A DNA stretch of 9,877 nucleotides from an uncultured Persicitalea sp. (GCA_950075905.1 CATMVR010000120.1:1-9877), one strand, 5' to 3'; shown: positions 1 to 6,032, counted from the stretch's first letter. Translations and numbers: made by a program. Notes: generated by a model not told the origin, from the letters alone.

Positions 1-1
1 C

Positions 2-262
2 TGTGTGGCGGCCTGTAAAAATTCTTCGGCCATGCTGTTTACGTCGGCAAAAGTCTCGCAACTGGCTCTGCTGCCGCAGGGACAGGCCGAGCGCAAGATC
101 CGGGCGGAGAAAATGGTGGCTCAGATGGATTCGGAAGGCTTCGGTTCCTGCACCAACACCGGTGCCTGTTCGGCCGAGTGCCCCAAGGAAATCTCCATGG
201 AGAACATTGCCCGCCTAAACCGCGAGTACCTGGGCGCAAAGATCACATCCAGCCGGGTGTAG
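2..262 (+). CDS. sdhB: Succinate dehydrogenase/fumarate reductase iron-sulfur subunit, C-terminal fragment
   Basis: This is the 3' end of a gene whose start lies left of the window; 86 residues remain, roughly the last third of a subunit that is usually about 250 residues long. SdhB carries electrons from the flavoprotein SdhA to the quinone through three Fe-S clusters on the cytoplasmic face of the membrane. The fragment opens inside the first cysteine group (CVAAC, fragment residues 1-5). It continues with a C-x5-C-x3-CP group (C50, C56, C60-P61), which supplies the [3Fe-4S] and [4Fe-4S] ligands. The downstream stretch SMENIARLNREYL is typical of the Bacteroidota form. The frame is open to the left edge and ends in TAG. 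sdhA and sdhC are expected upstream, outside the window. A strong hairpin terminator follows 60 bp downstream, so this is probably the last gene of its operon. Confidence 0.93.
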   Translation, partial: CVAACKNSSAMLFTSAKVSQLALLPQGQAERKIRAEKMVAQMDSEGFGSCTNTGACSAECPKEISMENIARLNREYLGAKITSSRV

Positions 263-266
263 GTTT

Positions 267-297
267 GGCGGTCGGCTATCGGCAGTCGGCTATCGGC
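267..297 (+). repeat. Heptanucleotide tandem repeat, left block
   Basis: Four 7-nt units begin 5 nt after the sdhB stop codon. They alternate between GGC(G/A)GTC and GGCTATC and end with a partial GGC. The same family of units occurs in inverted orientation at 383-406, so the two blocks flank the terminator and can pair with each other: 267-290 against 383-406 matches at 21 of 24 positions. The period and alternation are read directly from the sequence. The function is unknown. It resembles in form the short tandemly repeated heptamers known from cyanobacterial intergenic DNA. Confidence 0.8.
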
Positions 298-322
298 CTT
301 TTCTAGCAATAGAATTCTATGT

Positions 323-362
323 AAACGACAAGAGCCGCCCATTCGGGCGGCTCTTGTCGTTT
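323..362. terminator. Bidirectional intrinsic terminator between sdhB and the OmpH-like gene
   Basis: A perfect 18-bp inverted repeat (323-340 with 345-362) surrounds a four-base loop, ATTC. The core is GC-rich (GAGCCGCCC) and the outer ends are AAA/TTT, so a short U run follows the stem on either strand. It sits between two convergent genes and would stop transcription from both sides. Confidence 0.9.
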
Positions 363-382
363 GGTAGAAAGTAGTAAATAAA

Positions 383-406
383 GCCGACGGCCGATAGCCG
401 ATAGCC
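383..406 (-). repeat. Heptanucleotide tandem repeat, right block
   Basis: Read on the minus strand, this block is two GGCTATC units, one GGCCGTC unit and a final GGC. It begins 2 nt beyond the stop codon of the OmpH-like gene, mirroring the left block that begins 5 nt beyond the sdhB stop. Fifteen nucleotides of it (385-399) recur exactly, in opposite orientation, inside the acylase gene at 2231-2245. Confidence 0.8.
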
Positions 407-408
407 CC

Positions 409-1032
409 TTACTTTTTCGCCGTAGAATCTTTCTTGGCTTCGTTAGGCTTCTTGGCCTGGTACTCCTTGTTTAGGCCTTCGATCATCTTCTGAGTCACGT
501 TCAGGGAAGAGTCAGCGAAGAGAATTCCGCCGCCCTTGGAGTAGCCCAGTACGTACTCATACTCATTATCCTTATTGTATTTCTCGATATACTGATAAAT
601 CATATCGTACAGTTCGGCATTTTTGTCGGCTTCTTCCTGCGCCAGCGTCTGCGCGGAGCGGTCGCGGTAGGCAATCAACTCCTGCTGCTTCTTCCCTAGC
701 TGAGCTTCGGTCGAGCGGGCCTGGTCGAGCGTCATGGTCTGCGCCCGTTGCTGAAAAAACTGGATTTCGTTTTCCAGCGAGCGGCCACGGTTAGACAGCT
801 CATTTTCGAGCTGGTAGCGCTTGCTTTCGAGTTCCTTGCGGGTATCTTCAAAGAAGTCGTAGTTTTTCAGAAGAGAATCTACCTGCACGTACACAATACG
901 GCGGCCATTGACACCGGTCGAATCAGAGCCGGTCAGGGACGATGATTTGCCACCGGAAAAATGCAGGAAGTACAACACCACTACTGCCAAAGTCAGCACG
1001 GCGTTCCAGATAAGAGAGGTATTGTTGTTCAC
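409..1032 (-). CDS. OmpH/Skp-family periplasmic chaperone-like protein
   Basis: The 207-residue product has a short polar N-terminus, one hydrophobic segment (about residues 8-25) and a polar Ser/Gly linker. A beta strand follows (RIVYVQVDSLL, about 45-55), then a long charged coiled coil (about 60-145) rich in Glu, Lys, Arg and Gln. The C-terminal segment YEYVLGYSKGGGILFADSS (about 158-176) is characteristic of OmpH proteins. Skp/OmpH trimers hold unfolded outer-membrane proteins in the periplasm on their way to the BAM complex. Here the hydrophobic segment has no clear cleavage site, so the protein may be an anchored version rather than soluble. The tail is Lys-rich (NEAKKDSTAKK). The start is GTG with no Shine-Dalgarno; the leader is A/T-rich, as is normal for this phylum. 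It is probably transcribed alone from the promoter at 1072-1094. Confidence 0.85.
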   Translation of the reverse strand: MNNNTSLIWNAVLTLAVVVLYFLHFSGGKSSSLTGSDSTGVNGRRIVYVQVDSLLKNYDFFEDTRKELESKRYQLENELSNRGRSLENEIQFFQQRAQTMTLDQARSTEAQLGKKQQELIAYRDRSAQTLAQEEADKNAELYDMIYQYIEKYNKDNEYEYVLGYSKGGGILFADSSLNVTQKMIEGLNKEYQAKKPNEAKKDSTAKK

Positions 1033-1071
1033 GTTTTAAAAAAATTAATTAGCAGTTTTTTTTAAGAGTCG

Positions 1072-1094
1072 CAAATATAGTGATTTGTAAATCA
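1072..1094 (-). promoter_or_regulatory. Probable promoter of the OmpH-like gene with an adjoining palindrome
   Basis: On the minus strand, TATATTTG (1079 down to 1072) matches the Bacteroidota -7 consensus TAnnTTTG exactly and lies about 40 nt upstream of the GTG start. I see no good -33 TTG at the usual spacing. Immediately upstream is a 14-bp palindrome, TGATTTGTAAATCA (1081-1094), with 6-bp arms around GT. It occupies the spacer region where a regulator could bind. The -7 call rests on consensus; the operator role is inference. Confidence 0.5.
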
Positions 1095-1123
1095 AGCCCT
1101 ATACAGCCTATAAAATTTCTGGC

Positions 1124-1480
1124 TCAGGCTGCCTCCTTTACAAAAACCTGACGCACAAGCGCTCCCGCCGATCCGCCGAAGCCCGCTACAAATCCGCTGA
1201 GGAGACTGACGGCCGTCAGAAGCACGGTAGCGTTGGGCAGGGAAAATATCTCGGCGATTCGGCTGGACATGCTGCCCTGCGTAGCATTGTGCAGAAAGAG
1301 AGCATAAGTAGCCCAGACCGTCGAAACCGCCGCCAGGCTTACGGCATAGGCAACCACGGGTTTTTCGGGGCGCACCAGGTACACCACAAAAGGTACCAGA
1401 GCAATGATCCACCAGGGCATAATCAGCTGCAGTAGGGCTGTGGCGATCACAATAATCAGATAATTCAACGCGGTTTTCAT
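1124..1480 (-). CDS. Small hypothetical membrane protein
   Basis: I do not recognise a named family. The 118-residue product is largely hydrophobic. It has about four likely membrane segments, near residues 5-21, 24-38, 42-63 and 83-105, with a short basic turn RPEK (37-40) between the second and third. The last helix is Gly-rich (SGFVAGFGGSAG), and the tail is short and mildly charged (VKEAA). There are no cysteines or evident catalytic motifs. It starts at ATG only 4 nt after the acylase stop codon, so the two genes are almost certainly cotranscribed and the membrane protein may be translationally coupled. No terminator is apparent between its stop codon and the OmpH promoter. Role unknown. 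Confidence 0.75.
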   Translation of the reverse strand: MKTALNYLIIVIATALLQLIMPWWIIALVPFVVYLVRPEKPVVAYAVSLAAVSTVWATYALFLHNATQGSMSSRIAEIFSLPNATVLLTAVSLLSGFVAGFGGSAGALVRQVFVKEAA

Positions 1481-1484
1481 AGGT

Positions 1485-3926
1485 TTATTTCTTTTTAAGG
1501 GTCCAGGTAGAGGTCAGACGGGGGTTGGCCTCATCGGGCGCTTTGAGGTATATAAGCTCGTTGAGCTCTCCCTTCTCCCATTTTTCCAGCATATTCTGAT
1601 AGTAAGGATTGCCCGGGTTGCCCGATTGCCCGCCCGGGTAGAGCCCGTACGCTTTGGGTTCGGGGCCTAGCTCCACCACCATCCGCCAGGAAGGACCGTG
1701 GGTTTTGGTGGTAGCGTTTACCATACTGCTTCCGCCGCCATTAAGGATAGGTCTGGAATTGAAGGGTTTCAGGGAGCGGCTCAGGTGTTTGATCTCCGTA
1801 TTTTTTACCTCGGCCCACTGCCATTCGGGGCTCATGGGGCCGTGGTGCGCGGTAAGCGAGTCCAGGGCGGCCTTGAAGCTGCCCTGCACAATGTCAGAAA
1901 TGGTTTCCCTGGCCGGGGTTTTGACGTTGTCAAACCAGCGGGCTTCGGGCTGGTTTAGTACCAGGTGCAGGGTGCGGTCGCGGGTAGGGTAGCGGTAGGC
2001 CGTCGAGTCATTGAGCTCATCCCGCCAGATGGCCGTACCCAGGGTCAGGAGCCATTCCTCAAAGATAGAGGGCGCAATGGCCTCAGGGTTATTCTCAAAG
2101 TTCCAGCTCTGCAGCGTCTGGTAGGCCGCTTTCTGAGAGGCGTTCAGCGGTACGGCGTTAAGGTACCTTAGCAAGGTAGGGAGCAGGGTACGAGCCAGCA
2201 CGCTGTAGTTATCGTTTTGCAGCATCCGTAGGCTATCGGCCGTCGCGTTTTGCATAGTGGCGAGCCGCTCGTTGATGCGCAGGGCCCGCTCCGACGGCGC
2301 GAAGCGCCAGTTGATGTAGTAAGGGTAGCTGGGATCTACCGAAGACTGATTGGCCGAGCTCACAAAGCCACGCGGTGGGTTTTTGACCGTAGGGTTCTGC
2401 TCCATCGGAATCCATCCCTGCCAGTCGTGGGCTGGTTGGCTGCCATCCAGCAGGTACTTGCCCTGCTGCTCCCATTTCAACGGAAATTTCCCGTTTACCG
2501 TGATCGCAATGTTCTTGCTATTGTCAGCAAAGACAAAGTTCTGCGCCGGGCCGGCATAGTACGTCAGGGCCTTGCGGTAGTCGTCGTAGTTGGCGGCGAT
2601 GTTTAGCTCATAGAAAGTACGGAAGCCATTGCCGGCTTCGTGGCCAATCCACCGCGCCGCCAGAGGAACGCCCTGCGCGTTTTTTCCTTCAGGGTCCATT
2701 ACGGGGCCGTGGTGGGTGTACACTACCATTTCCCGCACGGGCTCGTCTTGTCCCTTTACGTAAATCAGTTCTTCCCGCTTGCGGGTTTTCTGCCAGGCAT
2801 TGTTGTACCAGTACTCGTTGCGGGTGGTGTCTTTAAACTTGATTTTGTACAGGTCGAGTACGTCGGCGTCTACGTTGGTGACGCCCCAGGCTACGTTTTT
2901 ATTGAAGCCAATTACCACGCCGGGTATGCCCGGCAGCGATACACCGTACACATTCATGGTTGGCGAATGCAGCTGAACCTGGTACCAGATAGAGGGCAGG
3001 GTAAGCTCGAGGTGCGGGTCGTTGGCCAGAATCGGGTAGCCTGTGGCGGACTTTTCGGCGCCGATAGCCCAGTTGTTACTGCCCAGGCCTTCCACCATCG
3101 GCTCGGAAAGGGGCAGACTCTGGTACGCCAGCTGCGTGGTATCCGCGTCCAGCAGGGACGGCGCTACCGGAATGGGCAGCGGCTTGAAGTTCCAGGGGGT
3201 GCCGGCCGGAATGATGGGGCTTTCCTTAAAGACCGGATAATTGGGGAAAAGATCGTCTACCGTATCCTTACCGAGTCTTTTCATAAGGTTGGTCATGGCC
3301 ACATCGTCCGCTCGGCCTGCAAGCGTCAGGGTCATCTGTTCCAGCATGTACATACTTTTGAGCGGGGTCCAGGGCTCAGGCTCGTAGCTCAGGAGTTTAA
3401 ATTCTACTGCCTTTCGCTTGCCGTTGAGCTCCCGAATGTAGTTGTTTATACCGGCGGTATAGCCCAGCAGGGCCTCCCGCGTAATCGGGTCGCTCATGGC
3501 TACTTTGAGGTTGGCCTCTGCTCCGTAGCCCATGCCCATGCGGCGGCTCCGGCGGTCCATTTCCAGAGTAGAGTTGCCCAGTACTTCTGAGAGCCGACCG
3601 GCGGCGGCGCGGGTTTGCAGATCCATCTGCCACAGGCGGTCTTTAGCCGTAATGTACCCCTGGGCGTAGTAGAGATCGTAGTTATTTTGGGCAAAGATAT
3701 GCGGAACGCCCACGTCGTCGAACCGGACGGTTACCTGCCCGCGCAAGCTGTCGAGCGTGAGTTCTTCGTCCTGCTCACGCCAGAACGAAATCTCACCGTT
3801 TTGCCAGATGCCCGTAAAGGGGCTCAGAAAGGGCCCCAGGGCGGGTACCGGGCCCCAGGGGCGGTTGAGGGCATATACCAGCGCAATGGCGGTGATGATG
3901 CCCAGGAAGGCTTTTACTAGTTTCAT
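1485..3926 (-). CDS. Penicillin acylase family protein (Ntn hydrolase)
   Basis: An 813-residue proenzyme of the penicillin amidase family, which hydrolyses amide bonds of beta-lactams, acyl-homoserine lactones or other N-acyl compounds. The true substrate cannot be told from sequence. Residues 5-20 form an N-terminal hydrophobic segment that exports or anchors it. The alpha-subunit motif QGYITAKDRLWQMDL follows. Self-cleavage would occur at Gly282-Ser283 in LGSNNWA (Ser codon 3078-3080), making Ser283 the N-terminal nucleophile of the beta chain. Asn in SSANQS is at beta position 244, close to catalytic betaAsn241 of E. coli penicillin G acylase. Also present are NDPHL, THHGPV, QNFVFAD and the C-terminal GLYPGGQSGNPG. 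All key residues look intact. I chose the ATG at 3926; an upstream in-frame start at 4007 would add 27 polar residues before the hydrophobic segment and overlap cutC. It is the middle gene of a cutC-acylase-membrane protein operon. Confidence 0.92.
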   Translation of the reverse strand: MKLVKAFLGIITAIALVYALNRPWGPVPALGPFLSPFTGIWQNGEISFWREQDEELTLDSLRGQVTVRFDDVGVPHIFAQNNYDLYYAQGYITAKDRLWQMDLQTRAAAGRLSEVLGNSTLEMDRRSRRMGMGYGAEANLKVAMSDPITREALLGYTAGINNYIRELNGKRKAVEFKLLSYEPEPWTPLKSMYMLEQMTLTLAGRADDVAMTNLMKRLGKDTVDDLFPNYPVFKESPIIPAGTPWNFKPLPIPVAPSLLDADTTQLAYQSLPLSEPMVEGLGSNNWAIGAEKSATGYPILANDPHLELTLPSIWYQVQLHSPTMNVYGVSLPGIPGVVIGFNKNVAWGVTNVDADVLDLYKIKFKDTTRNEYWYNNAWQKTRKREELIYVKGQDEPVREMVVYTHHGPVMDPEGKNAQGVPLAARWIGHEAGNGFRTFYELNIAANYDDYRKALTYYAGPAQNFVFADNSKNIAITVNGKFPLKWEQQGKYLLDGSQPAHDWQGWIPMEQNPTVKNPPRGFVSSANQSSVDPSYPYYINWRFAPSERALRINERLATMQNATADSLRMLQNDNYSVLARTLLPTLLRYLNAVPLNASQKAAYQTLQSWNFENNPEAIAPSIFEEWLLTLGTAIWRDELNDSTAYRYPTRDRTLHLVLNQPEARWFDNVKTPARETISDIVQGSFKAALDSLTAHHGPMSPEWQWAEVKNTEIKHLSRSLKPFNSRPILNGGGSSMVNATTKTHGPSWRMVVELGPEPKAYGLYPGGQSGNPGNPYYQNMLEKWEKGELNELIYLKAPDEANPRLTSTWTLKKK

Positions 3927-3978
3927 AAGTGGGTTCTGAGGATTTATAAGCGCAAAAGTTGATAGAGGCAAGGTACTA

Positions 3979-4725
3979 CTATACTGATTTTTCTTCGTGG
4001 TTTGCAAGCCTTACGACGGCGGCAATCCGGTCGGGGTCACTATACAAAACGCTCCGCTCGTCGGGAATCTCCCCGGCCATGGAAATCCCGGCCGGAAAGT
4101 AGGTCTGTCTTCCGGGTCGGAAGGCCTTGCCCGTCAGGTGAAGTGCGTGTACACCGGTTGCGGTCAGGGCCGGGGCGCTGTCTGCCGATACGCCGCTTCC
4201 GGCCATGATTTCGATGCGCTTATTGGCTTGCCGTACTAGCTTGGCCAGCAGTTCGGCACCTTGTATGGCGGTAGGTTTAAGGCCTGAGGTCAGAATGCGC
4301 TCAGCTCCGGTGGCTATCACATCTTCCAGGGCTTGCACGGGGTCAGGTGTCAGGTCGAAGGCACGGTGGAAAGTCACCCCCAGGGAAGCGGCGTGGTGCA
4401 CAAGTTGCCGGGTACGCGCTACATCTACTTGGCCGGTGGGCAGGAGCACGCCTAGCACCACCCCATCGGCTCCCAGCCGCCGGGCTATATCAATATCGCG
4501 GCGCATGGTGTCAAGTTCGTACTCATCGTAGACAAAATCGCCGCCCCGGGGCCGGATCATCACGTACAGATCAATTTGAACAGCTTCGCGAACTACCTCA
4601 ATCAGCCCGGCGCTGGGGGTAGTGCCGCCTTCGCCAAGACCGCCGCAAAGCTCGATCCGGCGGGCGCCGGCTTGTTGGGCATTCAGACAGGATTCGAGGG
4701 AGTAGGCGCAAACTTCAATGTCCAT
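3979..4725 (-). CDS. cutC: CutC family protein (copper homeostasis protein CutC)
   Basis: A 248-residue TIM-barrel protein with the conserved CutC signatures in order: RIELCGGL (23-30), TTPSAG (35-40), MIRPRGGDF (56-64), VLGVL (90-94), TFHRAFD (118-124), RILTSG (143-148) and IMAGSGV (173-179). Cys6 and Cys27 sit at positions usually occupied by Cys in the family. Length matches the usual 240-250 residues. CutC was named for copper tolerance in E. coli, but there the phenotype was later attributed to the small RNA MicL encoded at the cutC 3' end, so the biochemical role remains uncertain. I use the ATG at 4725; the TTG one codon upstream (4728) is less likely. It is the first gene of the operon, preceded by a good -7 element. 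The acylase start follows 52 nt after its stop codon. Confidence 0.93.
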   Translation of the reverse strand: MDIEVCAYSLESCLNAQQAGARRIELCGGLGEGGTTPSAGLIEVVREAVQIDLYVMIRPRGGDFVYDEYELDTMRRDIDIARRLGADGVVLGVLLPTGQVDVARTRQLVHHAASLGVTFHRAFDLTPDPVQALEDVIATGAERILTSGLKPTAIQGAELLAKLVRQANKRIEIMAGSGVSADSAPALTATGVHALHLTGKAFRPGRQTYFPAGISMAGEIPDERSVLYSDPDRIAAVVRLANHEEKSV

Positions 4726-4760
4726 CAAATAGTTGGGTAAGTAGTAGGAACGGTAAAGTG

Positions 4761-4768
4761 CAAAAATA
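4761..4768 (-). promoter_or_regulatory. -7 promoter element of the cutC operon
   Basis: On the minus strand, TATTTTTG matches the Bacteroidota -7 consensus TAnnTTTG and is followed by CACT. It lies 35 nt upstream of the cutC ATG, a normal distance. No convincing -33 TTG is seen. The divergent promoter at 5093-5100 has the same TTTTGCACT ending, which supports both calls. Confidence 0.55.
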
Positions 4769-4951
4769 TATATAAATTCTATATGGCTGACTGTGACCTG
4801 AAAGTACTGATGCCCGAAAGATAGCGGAACAAATAAGATGACTTGCGCAGTGAATCTGAATTTTTTTGAAATATTGAAAACAGTACGACATCTCCTGCGT
4901 TAAGAAGGTAAATGCGTTTTTTACTACTTATTTTGAAAACAAAGAGACTTT

Positions 4952-4979
4952 GCGAGTAGTAAAATGCCAGCGAGTAGTA
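4952..4979 (+). repeat. Direct repeat GCGAGTAGTA x2 with an inverted partner
   Basis: GCGAGTAGTA occurs at 4952-4961 and 4970-4979, 18 bp apart start to start. An inverted copy of the core, TTTTACTACT, lies at 4919-4928 and pairs exactly with AGTAGTAAAA at 4955-4964. All three lie between the two divergent promoters, with no open reading frame across them. Repeated sites of this kind may bind a regulator; that is inference. Confidence 0.5.
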
Positions 4980-5070
4980 TTTTTAACAGTCTGATTTTCA
5001 GTATAATATCCTGTTATAGAAAAAAAATTAACAGAAACAAAAATTTTTTTTGAAAAATACTGTTAAAAAT
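4979..5070. promoter_or_regulatory. Cluster of alternating TAACAG/CTGTTA motifs upstream of the DUF2795 gene
   Basis: A 12-bp inverted repeat (4979-4990 with 5059-5070; left arm ATTTTTAACAGT) encloses two further copies of the core: CTGTTAT at 5011-5017 and TTAACAG at 5028-5034. The four copies alternate in orientation and end about 22 nt before the -7 element of the downstream gene. The rest of 4769-5092 is AT-rich with A and T runs; I see no gene, RNA or terminator in it. The motif positions are observed; an operator role is a guess. Confidence 0.4.
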
Positions 5071-5092
5071 TACCGGGAGATGCAAATTTTTT

Positions 5093-5100
5093 TACTTTTG
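5093..5100 (+). promoter_or_regulatory. -7 promoter element of the DUF2795 gene
   Basis: TACTTTTG matches TAnnTTTG exactly, followed by CACTCC, where transcription probably begins. This leaves a leader of about 38 nt before the ATG. A T run precedes the element, and there is no obvious -33 TTG at the standard spacing. Confidence 0.65.
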
Positions 5101-5144
5101 CACTCCAAAAAAGCATTAGAACATTTTAATCTGATTTTAGCATT

Positions 5145-5366
5145 ATGTACTGGACACTTGAACTTGCATCATATCTGGAGGATGCTCCATGGCCAGCTAC
5201 CAAGGACGAACTGATTGACTTTGCGATTCGTACCGGGGCCCCTCTTGAAGTAGTAGAAAATTTACAGGAACTGGAGGACGACGGACAGCCCTACGAAAGT
5301 ATCGAGGAGATCTGGCCTGACTATCCAACCAAAGAAGACTTCTTTTTCAACGAAGACGAATATTGA
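5145..5366 (+). CDS. DUF2795 family small acidic protein
   Basis: A complete 73-residue protein, strongly acidic and without Cys or His. It begins MYWTLELASYLEDAPWPATK and ends in an acidic, Phe-rich tail, EDFFFNEDEY. From memory of the family, Bacteroidota carry a single, nearly invariant copy of this length annotated DUF2795. The function is not established. It has one compact domain: a helical first half with a Pro-Trp turn (APWPATKDELIDFA), a predicted helix VVENLQELEDD, and the conserved IWPDYPTKEDFFF. There is no signal peptide, so it is probably cytoplasmic. It has its own promoter and a hairpin terminator starting 4 nt past the stop codon, so it is transcribed alone. The long motif-rich upstream region suggests regulated or strong expression. 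Extreme conservation in the phylum implies a core role. Confidence 0.88.
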   Translation: MYWTLELASYLEDAPWPATKDELIDFAIRTGAPLEVVENLQELEDDGQPYESIEEIWPDYPTKEDFFFNEDEY

Positions 5367-5369
5367 CTC

Positions 5370-5410
5370 GTAAACTAGGAAAGGCGCTCTGAACGCCTTT
5401 CTTAGTTTAC
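5370..5410. terminator. Bidirectional terminator between the DUF2795 gene and crtZ
   Basis: A 17-bp stem (5370-5386 with 5394-5410, one G.U pair) surrounds a seven-base loop. The inner stem is GGAAAGGCG/CGCCTTTCT. The right arm contains the crtZ stop codon (TAA at 5404-5402 on the minus strand), so the hairpin extends into the end of that gene. There is only a weak T run after the stem on either side. It sits between convergent genes. Confidence 0.75.
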
Positions 5411-5887
5411 GGCCTCCCTTGATTTAGCCTTATTCAGGCTGCTTGCCTCGTATTTTTTAGGGGCGTACAAAAACCCAAATGCCTCAGCTCCATCGCGCTC
5501 GTGTACTTTGTGATGCACGTAGTGTGCCTTCATGATTCGCTTCATGTACTTACTTTTAGGAGTATATTTGACCTTAACACGACGGTGTACGATGACGTCG
5601 TGAAAGAGAAAATACGCCACTCCGTACAGCGAAATTCCCAGTCCGATCCAGAGGAGGTACCCAAAGCCGGGGGCTTCCGAACCCACTACGATCAGGATCG
5701 TGGCCGTAAGGCCGAAGATAATTCCAAACCAGTCGTTTCTTTCCCACCAATGTTTGTGGTGCACGTGGTGCGACTCGTGCCAGCGCCACATGATACCGTG
5801 CATAATGTACTTATGCGTAAACCAGGCAAAACCTTCCATGAAGACAAAGGTGCCGAGGATGAGAAGTATGTTGAAAAAAAGTTGCAT
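5402..5887 (-). CDS. crtZ: Beta-carotene 3-hydroxylase (CrtZ-type di-iron hydroxylase)
   Basis: A 161-residue integral membrane enzyme of the fatty acid hydroxylase/CrtZ superfamily, expected to hydroxylate beta-ionone rings (beta-carotene to cryptoxanthin to zeaxanthin) with O2 and a di-iron centre. All four histidine boxes are present: HKYIMH (25-30, Hx4H), HESHH (37-41, HxxHH), HDVIVH (96-101, Hx4H) and HYVHH (122-126, HxxHH). Hydrophobic segments flank them near 3-20, 54-71 and 76-95. The length matches bacterial CrtZ (about 160). I chose ATG 5887 because family members begin just before the first membrane helix. An in-frame extension up to 6064 would add 59 residues without family character and cover the divergent promoter region. 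No other carotenoid gene is in the window; the substrate must be made elsewhere. It shares its upstream region with the AlbA_2 gene. Confidence 0.9.
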   Translation of the reverse strand: MQLFFNILLILGTFVFMEGFAWFTHKYIMHGIMWRWHESHHVHHKHWWERNDWFGIIFGLTATILIVVGSEAPGFGYLLWIGLGISLYGVAYFLFHDVIVHRRVKVKYTPKSKYMKRIMKAHYVHHKVHERDGAEAFGFLYAPKKYEASSLNKAKSREAVN

Positions 5888-5990
5888 GCGTGAAAAAAGA
5901 AAAAGTATTGAGTATAAACAGCGTAGCCTTCTGATATACAAGGTTAAGGTAAAAAACGTTTTATAGGGGAAAATTGTTGATAAAAAAGTT

Positions 5991-6032
5991 GCTTTCAACG
6001 CTTTCATGGGAGAATGAAAGTGTCTATATTTA
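5991..6032. promoter_or_regulatory. Possible operator/promoter region between crtZ and the AlbA_2 gene
   Basis: Two tandem copies of GCTTTCA (5991-5997 and 6000-6006, 9 bp apart) are followed by an inverted copy. CTTTCAT (6001-6007) pairs with ATGAAAG (6014-6020) across six bases. Just downstream, TATATTTA (6025-6032) is a one-mismatch -7 element for the rightward gene, about 36 nt from its ATG. For crtZ I see only a weak candidate, TAACCTTG on the minus strand at 5946-5939. The repeats are observed; binding is inferred. Confidence 0.35.

Noticed and set aside
267..406. CRISPR array or transposon ends.
   Set aside because: The units are only 7 nt with no spacers, there is no cas or transposase gene, and no target-site duplication is visible; the central hairpin is explained as a terminator.
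2640..3590. A 316-codon open frame on the plus strand opposite the acylase gene.
   Set aside because: It lies wholly antisense to a clearly conserved enzyme; its composition (rich in Arg, Gly, Val, His) is that of a GC-rich shadow frame and no domain is recognisable.
3927..4007. Upstream start for the acylase giving 27 more residues.
   Set aside because: The extra segment is polar, precedes the natural hydrophobic export segment and overlaps the end of cutC.
5399..5401. Separating the DUF2795 gene and crtZ terminators into two elements.
   Set aside because: Only one hairpin is present; it serves both convergent genes.
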